Assembly (NCBI GenBank): GCA_946902875.1
Contig: OX336344.1
Location: 19,861,791-19,925,790, forward strand
Reading direction: 5' to 3'
Length of the DNA: 64,000 nucleotides
DNA from: Nematopogon swammerdamellus
Lineage: Eukaryota > Arthropoda > Insecta > Lepidoptera > Adelidae
The notes beneath the pieces were generated by a model. The model saw nothing but the letters and a program-made list of their open reading frames with translations, did no database searches and was not told where the DNA came from. Both the position numbers and the translations under genes were made by a program. This document shows, in pieces, positions 56,600 to 64,000 of this stretch (positions are counted from its first letter, which is position 1; each line of letters opens with the position of its first letter).

Positions 56600-57737
56600 A
56601 ATGTTGATGGATATGGCAACACCAGCCAGTTGTCAAGTTTGAATTTATATTAGTGCTAAGTTTTTAATTTTACATATTTAGTCGAGATAAATATTATTAA
56701 AGTGTTAAATTTAGATAGAGTGACTTGCGTATTAAATGTACGAGTGTTATTAGGTGTGACGAGCGAGTTATTCTACATAAAATCGTTCTTGACAAAAGTG
56801 ACAGTTACGACCACGCCGTTCGAACGTCTTTTCGCGAAGGAAAATCGAATTATTGACCGTTGGCGATATAACAGTGAGCTCGCGACACCTTGCAACCTGG
56901 ACCGGACATCATCGCACGATTGACCTGTTGAACAAGCCTCATCAACTCGCCGCGTTCGCTACACTACGCTGACGCGCCCGACTATCGACGTGTGCACGCG
57001 CGCGACGCGACCCCGCGCCGCGCCGTGACGCCGCCGTCGCAGTCGTGAGGCCGTCTCGTCTCGTCGCATCAAGTCGCTGAGGCCGTTCTACGACTTCAAT
57101 TAACTCAACGCATCTAATACGAGATAAGTGCAACTTTTAGAAAAACATAACATTCATTCCCTAGTAATACGGAACCACAGGCATAATATAATCTGTAATT
57201 GTTAACAAACGGCTTGTACGTTATTGACATAACTTAAATATTTTTTTAATATTACTAAATACATAGACTGGGAAGTGTCTAATTTAGTGCAACGTCATTC
57301 CGTCTCTGTCTTATCGTGATTAATATCACTGCATGACGATCAGAGGACGGAGCGACAAATACCTGCTGCATTCCGATTTACATCTCCATAATTTTTCAAG
57401 TTACCAGACGTGAAAAGTGAATGGATGATAAAGTGGAATCGAACAATTTAGACATCAAACGGACTATGATTACAATATGTATTCTTACGGTGGCCCTTAA
57501 CTTACTTTAATACATACTTACTTGAAGTATTTTAAACAGATCTTTTTCAATATAATATATTATAAATATTAGATACATACCTATATATATCAGGTAACTA
57601 TATGCAAATAAGTAATTCATCAAAATTTTTCCTCCATTAATACTATATATAGGTACATATATGCATTAGTCAATAACAGGGCTGTTCAGAAATCAAAGAG
57701 CAACACTAATTGATTTGTCGTTCTCCATTTCAGGAAA
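56600..57737 (+). other. Probable 5'UTR of the plus-strand LINE
   Basis: Contains a GC-rich CpG patch (about 56940-57075) and leads directly into the ORF1 start. LINE 5'UTRs often carry such internal promoters. The 5' boundary is not fixed. Confidence 0.45.
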
Positions 57738-59210
57738 ATGCGGACAAGAAGCCAAAGCAGCAGCGTGAGTGATGCGGAGAAAACAATAAATAGTGACGCC
57801 GCCCATGTTAGTTTAAAATCATTGCGAGTGGACTTAAATAATTCACAGAGATTAAATAAGACGCTTCTGGAGGAACAAGAGGTGAACGAAGAGAGCATGC
57901 GAGACCTATGGAAAAAGATCGCGGACTTGAAAGCGGAGCTCGCCGAGTACGACATCATGCTGAATGATGTGACAGCGGAGCGCGACCTGCTGCGCACCGA
58001 GGTGGAGCGGCTAGCCGGCGACCGCGAGGAGTACGAGCGCGTGCTGGAAGCAAACCAGGACCTGGAAGAGCAGCTGCAGGCCGCGCTCGACACGCAGCGC
58101 ACCCAGGCCCCGGCCGACGACTCGTGCGCCTCCGACCTGCGCTCCGGCATCCCCACCGATAAGGAGCTGCAGCTGCAGCAGGAAGTCATCGTACTGCTGC
58201 AGAGCGTGCACGAGAAAGACGTCAGGATAAAGGAGCTCGAGTCGCGACAATACCGTGCGCCGCAGGAACCTGCTGCATACTTCTCCCCCACTGATGTTAC
58301 GGTAGCTTCCCAAACACTACCCTCGTCATCACTGACATTGACAACTACCGTTACATCAAAGTCACCGGCAAAAATAAATAAAAAAAATAAGAATAAAGTT
58401 AAGAACAAGAATAAGAATAATAAAAAATGTAACAAAATTAATATGGCTAATGCAAAGGTGACGATAAGCGAACCGGCGAACCCACACGTGCACAACACCA
58501 CATTGCCCAAGAAAAGAGTAATGGCACCGGCGCCGCTGAGTGTGTACTTAGATTGCCCAGTTAGCCGAAAAATGTTAATATTATGTGACAAGCAAGGAAG
58601 GGACTTGGCAGCGACGATGAAGGAGTGCTCGTCTGGCTACGATGACGTGTCAGCGATATGCAAGCCGGGCGCCCCGCTGCAGGCACTCATACAAGATGTA
58701 TCCGGACTCACCAAGGACATGAAGGAGGGAGATGCGCTTGTTGTCCTGGCAACTGACACAGTAACGAACTCTGATTTAAATAAACACATCCGTAGCATTA
58801 AGTTTCTGACGCGGCACTGCTGCCAAAAAAATATAAAACTATTTATAAGCTCAATAATGTACAATTATAGATGTACTGATAGTTCTAGACTTAATAATAT
58901 AGCGCACCAGATAAATACTCAAATATACAACGTTAGCTTAAAATCACTAGATATGCATTATATAGATTTAAATTCTTTTGACACACAGTGCTATAATAGC
59001 GTAGGCAACATTAATTCTAAAGGACTGAACAATATATGCATGGGAATAATCAGTAAAAATGGTGTACACAAACATTATAACCCGAACTTGTGTTATTTGA
59101 CTGGTCCGCATATTTCTAAATGTAATAATAGTGTAAATAACACAGAGGACGACGAAAATTCTATGTTCTATTCTTTTTGTCAACCAATGACAGACCTACC
59201 TCATCAGTAG
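57738..59210 (+). CDS. LINE ORF1 (coiled coil + SGNH-hydrolase-like domain), 490 aa
   Basis: Starts MRTRSQSSSVSDAEKT. A long coiled coil spans about residues 25-125 (LRVDLNNSQRLNKTLLEEQE; KIADLKAELAEYDIMLNDV; ANQDLEEQLQAALDTQ). Basic Lys/Asn low-complexity follows (about 210-235), then a globular region from about 275: RKMLILCDKQGRDLAATMKE, KPGAPLQALIQDV, ALVVLATDTVTNSDLNKHI, IKLFISSIMYN, MHYIDLNSFD. This block order matches the SGNH/esterase-like domain of CR1-group ORF1 proteins. The Ser nucleophile (GDS) and the C-terminal His block are replaced here (CDK; NSKGLNN), so catalysis is doubtful. The frame is intact and overlaps ORF2 by about 70 nt. Confidence 0.8.
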   Translation: MRTRSQSSSVSDAEKTINSDAAHVSLKSLRVDLNNSQRLNKTLLEEQEVNEESMRDLWKKIADLKAELAEYDIMLNDVTAERDLLRTEVERLAGDREEYERVLEANQDLEEQLQAALDTQRTQAPADDSCASDLRSGIPTDKELQLQQEVIVLLQSVHEKDVRIKELESRQYRAPQEPAAYFSPTDVTVASQTLPSSSLTLTTTVTSKSPAKINKKNKNKVKNKNKNNKKCNKINMANAKVTISEPANPHVHNTTLPKKRVMAPAPLSVYLDCPVSRKMLILCDKQGRDLAATMKECSSGYDDVSAICKPGAPLQALIQDVSGLTKDMKEGDALVVLATDTVTNSDLNKHIRSIKFLTRHCCQKNIKLFISSIMYNYRCTDSSRLNNIAHQINTQIYNVSLKSLDMHYIDLNSFDTQCYNSVGNINSKGLNNICMGIISKNGVHKHYNPNLCYLTGPHISKCNNSVNNTEDDENSMFYSFCQPMTDLPHQ

Positions 59211-62182
59211 TAATAACATCTAGTCAGTACATAAGCCCGGCTGTTGCAAACACTATAAGTCAAGATAATGTAAATAACGTGCAGGTAGGCATAGAATCGT
59301 TCTTTAATATATTTCATCAAAATGTACGTAGCCTCCGCAATAAGATAAATTTAATTCAAGTAGACGTTCATAATGACCAACCCGAGGTAATTGTTTGTTC
59401 AGAATCCTGGCTTCATTGTAATGAAGTTCCGAATATAACGCTTCACGGATATAAAGTATCAAATAGTTTTTCCCGCCAAAAGAATATTCATGGCGGAGTA
59501 ATAATATTTACTCGTAATGATGTAAAATTTAAGAAAAGGTCGGAAGTTCATGAAATGACCCAGGAATTCCATCTAGATTGCACGGCCATAGAAATTCCAA
59601 AATTAAATTTAATTATTATTGGTTTATATAGAACTGACAATGGTGACTTTAGAATTTTCCTTAAATCAATTGACACTATATTAAATCATTTTGCAAACGA
59701 CAATAAGAACATAATTTTGGCTGGCGACTGGAACATTGATTTTTTGACAATTAATTCAAAATGTAGCAAAATAACCGACTTGTTAAAAACATATAACATG
59801 TACAATTTGGTGACTTTCCCGACTCGAACTTGTGATGGGTCAGAATCGTCTATTGATGCCATAGCCTCTAACTTGTCTCCAAGATCGATCGCAGTGTCCG
59901 CACGTGTCACTGCAATCAGTGATCACGACGGCCAGCTCGCCTGTCTTAGGGAGAGCTCTCTGCAGGCCGGTCGCGTACCTCCTGCCTCTGTACAGCGGAG
60001 GCTTCGTACACCCGGCAGAGTGAGCCAGTATTGCGAAGCGATCGAATTATATGACTGGAGTAAAATAGTATGTAACAGTAATTATTCAATTGAAGTTAAG
60101 TTTGAAAAGTTTATAAATGTATTAACCTATTATATAAATATGTATTTTCCCATGAAAATGTCAAAAAGTAGAAATAAGAAAAACGAATACTGGATGAATG
60201 ACGACATATTATCACTAAAGGCAAAACTCTGTCACACATTTGAAATGAAAAAACAATTCCCTGATAGCGACGTTTTAAAAAAATGTATTGAGAAGTACAA
60301 GACAGCTATAGATATAATGTCTTGGCAAAGTCGTAGAGATTGCATCGAGTCAAGGATTATGAATAGTAATAATCCTAAAAAAGAGATATGGCGAGTGATT
60401 AAAGATGAAACCAACAGAGGGCAGTGCAGGTAAGATGGTATTCATAAGCTTATAACCTCAGATGGAGATGAAGTTCCTATTGAAAACATTCCTGAATGTA
60501 TGAACATGCACTTCCTGAATATCGGAAGTAAGCTAACAGCCCTGAATCCAGCTTCTCCAAGCAAAGCATTGTCCCTAATGGTAGACATTCCCAGTCTTGA
60601 TGCCGACCAAACCTTTTGCCTACCCTATGTGACACCTGAAAAAATTTCAAAATTAATACGTGACAAATTATCTAAAAAAAGCAGTCTTGATATTTTTGAG
60701 TTGTCGGGATCGGGAGAGTTGATTGCCAAATGTTCAAATAGTTTGTCGCCATACATATCAGTATTGGTTAACCAAATGTTTGAAGAGGGTACCTATCCTA
60801 ATGTACTAAAACAGACCCGTGTATGTCCCATTTATAAAGGAGCCGGCGAAAGAGCTGACCCAAATAACTATAGACCTATAAGTTTAGTGCCAGCACTATC
60901 TAAAATCATAGAATCTGTTATATCTGACTCTGTAATTAAGCATCTTGAGGATAATAAACTTCTTTCTCCCAACCAATACGCATACCGTAAAGATCACTCC
61001 ACAAAATCAGCTGGCATGAAGCTGGTAGGAGAGATAATAAAAGGTATAGACAAGAGGAACAAGGTTGCAGGTATATTCTGCGACTTGTCGAAAGCATTCG
61101 ATGTCGTAGACCACAACCTCCTCTTGCACAAATTGGAAAAATATGGTGTAAGTGATAAACCACATGAATTGCTAAAGTCATTTTTAACAGATCGAAGACA
61201 GGTCACTGAGGTCACTTTAAAAGGAAACAAAAAAAGTTCCGAGCCAGGTAAAATTAAAATGGGTATTCCACAGGGTTCTGCATTAGGTAATACATTATTT
61301 TTAGTATTTATTAATGACTTAGCCTTGATTAAAATAGATGGTGTTTTAATACTTTTTGCCGATGACACTAGTATAATAGTCTTTGCTGAATCCATGCATG
61401 AACTGGAAATAAAATTAAATATAGTAGTAGGAAAAATATCGGAATGGTTTGCTGCGAACGGACTGATACTAAATACATCGAAGACAAACTATATGGTATT
61501 TTCCGGACGAAACTGTGGTCCCCGTGAGCTCTCTATTTCGAATTCATCCGGCTCTATTGGCTCCCAGTCATGTATACGATTTTTAGGGTTCTATATTGAC
61601 CCAACTCTAAGTTGGAAAAGTCACATAGACAAACTATGTGACAAGATGGCTAGAGGTATTTACGCACTAAGAGAGTTACGCCGCTTGATCAGTCCGGAGG
61701 CTTTGAGACAGTCTTACTATGCGTACGTACACTCATTACTGTCGTATGGTGTAATCCTGTGGGGTAACTCAACCGATGCTGAAAGAGTGCTAATACTGCA
61801 AAAACGAGCGATAAGGGTATTAGCCAGTGTACCGCGAACAACATCTTGTAGAGACTTTTTCAAATCCTTTGGTATATTAACGGTGTGCTCTCTATATATA
61901 TATGAAGTAGTGGTATATGTACGCAAAAACATGAATTCTTTTGAGTCAAATGGCGCAAGTCATAATTATAACACACGTAACTCAGAGCGTTTAAAATCTG
62001 TTGCGCATAAATCGGCGATGGCTGAAAAAGACCCTGACGTGATTGGACCCAAATTGTACGAAAATGTTCCTGATACAATAAAATCAATAAATAGTGACAA
62101 TGTGTTCCAGAGTCAGCTGAAAATATTTCTCTTAGACAATCCATTTTATAAGTTAAGTGAATTTTTTTCATACTGTAAATAA
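59141..62182 (+). pseudogene. LINE ORF2 (endonuclease + reverse transcriptase), one nonsense codon
   Basis: Open from 59141 in the -1 frame relative to ORF1, with no ATG before the endonuclease. Endonuclease: FHQNVRSLRNKINLIQ, CSESWLHCNE, GGVIIFTR, AGDWNIDF, SSIDAIASNL, ISDHDGQLA. TAA at 60431-60433 interrupts, in frame. Reverse transcriptase follows: PIYKGAGERADPNNYRPISL, FCDLSKAFDVVDHNLLLHKL, MGIPQGSALGNTLF, catalytic FADDTSII; C-terminus LWGNSTDAERVLILQKRAIR and HNYNTRN. CR1/jockey-group non-LTR element, full-length apart from the single stop. Confidence 0.9.
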
Positions 62183-62560
62183 AAATTCTGCTGACTTTGA
62201 TAATTCAAATTGTTTATATGCATAAACACAAATTTTATTAATAACTTGACTGAACCCTATGTTCTTTGTTTTGTATTTTATTATCTTTTTTAATGAGTAT
62301 ATTTTTGACTTAGTATTTTTAATTTTTTGCTTAGATATAGTATGTTATATTTAACATAATGAAAACTTAGTATGTAAGCTATATTTAAAAAAAGCTCTGT
62401 AAGGTTTCTTACCCGATTCTTCCTTATAGATTGCACTACTGAACGGGACATCATAAAAAATGATGACGAACCATACTGAATATGCATATGTCTCAATGTA
62501 ATATTGTTATTGTTGTGTGTTCTTTATGGCGAAATAAATATCTGAATCTGAATCTGAATA
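62183..62560 (+). other. LINE 3'UTR with (TCTGAA)n end
   Basis: AT-rich 3'UTR ending gcgaaataaatatctgaatc tgaatctgaat: a polyadenylation-like AATAAA then short hexamer repeats, as CR1-group elements end. Defines the LINE 3' boundary at about 62560. Confidence 0.7.
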
Positions 62561-62680
62561 TAACAACAAATAATAAAACATTTAAAAAGTGAAAAATTAA
62601 GGAAAGAAACGTGTTTTTTTAGGGTTCCGTATCAGGTACGGGACCCTGTTACTAAGCCTACGCCGTCTGTTTGTCTGTCT

Positions 62681-62711
<31 letters not shown>

Positions 62712-62838
62712 CGTCCGTCCGTCCGTCTGTCCGAGAGCTGTATCTCTTGAACCGTAATAGGTAGCCCTTTCAAATTTTCATTTATTTTGTGGTGCGGAAA
62801 CCTCGGTACGCGAGTCCGACTCGCACTTGGCCGGTTTT
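62561..62838 (+). repeat. Element C with CTGT/CCGT array
   Basis: tttttttagggttccgtatc, then a tandem CTGT/CCGT run (about 62667-62733), ttgaaccgtaataggtagcc and gactcgcacttggccggttt. 62561-62612 resembles the element interior. Confidence 0.8.
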
Positions 62839-62904
62839 GTAAGTATTTATTTCAGATAGTTTATTTTAGGTAATTTCTTACTGTTTCTGAGAAAGTATAT
62901 CACC

Positions 62905-62940
62905 AAGCCGAATGCAGCTCGGCCTTCGACCTCGCCGCAA
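62905..62940 (-). repeat. Isolated minisatellite unit
   Basis: gcagctcggccttcgacctc, a lone copy of the 68-bp family core. Confidence 0.6.
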
Positions 62941-62989
62941 CACAAAAACGATAGTTTTTTTTTATGGAAAGCGCGACCAGTGGCATCGT

Positions 62990-63170
62990 TTCACTTACGA
63001 GTAGGTGACTTACGATGCCCATGGACATTATGTGATGCACGGGGATTGCGAATGCCATGCCGGCCTGACCGGAGCCTTTTCACGCCCCTTTTGAAAAACC
63101 CCAGGCTGTACTTGGGAGGAAATATATGAGCAGGGAGTGCATTCCACAATTTCCCGGTTCTGTGATTTAT
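62990..63170 (-). pseudogene. LINE L-GRH family fragment
   Basis: gattgcgaatgccatgccgg, cctgaccgg, ttcacgccccttttgaaaaa and ttcccggttctgtga match 39020-39130. Confidence 0.65.
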
Positions 63171-63568
63171 TTATTATCCTATTTGTTATGAGTTTATTAT
63201 CCTATTTGCTATTAAACCGACTTTACCGCGAGCGTAGCCTTGGCCACAGCTAGTTCCTAAATAAATAAACCTAATTACCAGTTGAATAGAACATTGTTGA
63301 AGTTTCTTACTTACATAAAACATATCCTTGCCTACCACCTAGCTTATTATGTTTTTGTATTTCTCTTGACCCACTAATCGACAAAGATTAATTCGATTAG
63401 AAAAAAAAAAAACATTGCCTAACGACGTGTGAATGAATTGCTAAAACCTTTATGTCGGCCTTCCATTGTTGGCTCTTCCTCAGCAATCAAACGCACTTTT
63501 GTGAAATTTAACTTTTCGAAATTAATCCGAAAGTTAAAATCACATTCCTGTCTAATCTACGTTGCTTT

Positions 63569-63655
63569 CCCTTAGTCGTGCCGGTTATACTGAACTGAAA
63601 ACAGGTACCTACTCTTTATCCAAAGCAACTTCAACCGAACTACATTCAGTGAGGA
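63569..63655 (-). repeat. SINE-A fragment, decayed
   Basis: cgtgccggttatactgaact, then gcaacttcaaccgaactaca, reverse of the SINE-A body. Confidence 0.5.
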
Positions 63656-63720
63656 TATATTTTCAACCGACTTCAAAAAAGGAGGAGGTTTTCAATTTCG
63701 TCTGTATGTTTTTTTTTTTT

Positions 63721-63757
63721 GCGGAGAAATCAGGTAACGTATACCTGATTTCTCCGC
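63721..63757. repeat. 16-bp perfect hairpin
   Basis: gcggagaaatcaggta / tacctgatttctccgc with loop ACGTA, at the end of a T-run. Confidence 0.9.
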
Positions 63758-63831
63758 CAATTCTCAACCGATTTTAATATTATGTGATATTACTAAAAAG
63801 AGTGAAATAAAAAAAACAGTTTTAAAAAAAC

Positions 63832-64000
63832 ATTGAACTGACTTCAAACCGTGAAAAGTATTAAATAATATTTTGATCTTGAGTAGAAGGCGGTACAAAA
63901 GCACACGTCCTGTAGATGGACCCTTTTGTGCTTTTGTACCGCCATCTCCTTACTCAAGATCAAAATATTATTTCATACTTTTTAGGGTTTGAAGTCGGTT
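63832..64000. mobile_element. AACCGACTTCAAA foldback element (reaches window end)
   Basis: 63832-63906 (tgaactgacttcaaaccgtg, tattttgatcttgagtagaa, cggtacaaaagcaca) is complementary to 63932-64000. The right terminus may continue past the window. Confidence 0.85.

Noticed and set aside
57686..58591. 301-residue open frame on the minus strand
   Set aside because: It lies exactly antisense to LINE ORF1; its Ser/Phe/Leu-rich repeats reflect the complement of coiled-coil and Lys/Asn codons.
60425..60440. Splice donor (CAG|GTAAGA) explaining the LINE ORF2 stop
   Set aside because: The frame continues unbroken straight after the TAA, so a nonsense mutation is simpler than an intron.

Overview
This 64 kb window is animal nuclear DNA, almost certainly from a moth or butterfly (Lepidoptera). 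The evidence is a spliced insect muscle gene encoding the alkali myosin light chain, overall AT-richness, GT-AG introns, and many dispersed repeats that I recognise as typical of lepidopteran genomes. No prokaryotic operon, CRISPR array or rRNA gene is present.

Host genes. (1) Mlc1 runs along the + strand from the left edge to about 9.9 kb. Five coding exon segments are visible (15-42, 5951-6108, 6759-6909, 7460-7546, 8569-8594), plus a second terminal exon at 9544-9614. The two terminal exons give different C-termini. The first exon (5'UTR and ATG) lies outside the window. (2) A second + strand gene probably starts near 19.7 kb with a non-coding exon ending at 19819. Its first coding exon is 40641-40740 (22 complete codons, starting MADVKKAPEA). 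The rest lies beyond the window, so about 44 kb of the window may be intron of this unidentified gene. A heat-shock-like promoter motif cluster (4460-4590) sits inside the first visible Mlc1 intron.

Mobile DNA fills most of the rest. 22171-27870 is a Ty3/gypsy-type LTR retrotransposon with 121/116-bp LTRs, a 5-bp target duplication and one gag-pol frame. That frame is cut at a TA by a 1.3-kb Tc1/mariner-like element. Two long non-LTR retrotransposons are present: one on the minus strand (about 32.3-35.7 kb, with a possible ORF1 at 37.2-38.0 kb) and one on the plus strand (about 56.6-62.56 kb, ORF1 and ORF2). Each ORF2 is broken by one in-frame stop. Fragments of at least three further LINE families occur throughout. 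Two SINE-like families recur. SINE-A has a tRNA-like A box, a 5S-rRNA-like internal control region and a B-box-like segment. SINE-B often lies beside it.

DNA transposons include a 1.4-kb hAT-like element (10261-11679), a 246-bp hAT-like MITE (52939-53184), several TA-flanked MITEs, a Helitron-like family with CTAG 3' ends and attached minisatellites, and a 2.0-kb terminal-inverted-repeat element (14891-16876). The last carries the C-terminal remnant of an unclassified, probably transposon-encoded protein together with subterminal GAACCA motifs, and I regard it as the least described system here.

The nesting gives a relative history: SINEs and MITEs lie inside older repeats, a ~370-bp segment was duplicated at 12.6-13.7 kb, and a tandem duplicate at 36 kb preserves the empty site of a 140-bp MITE. 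Family assignments rest on motifs read by eye; no database search was possible.
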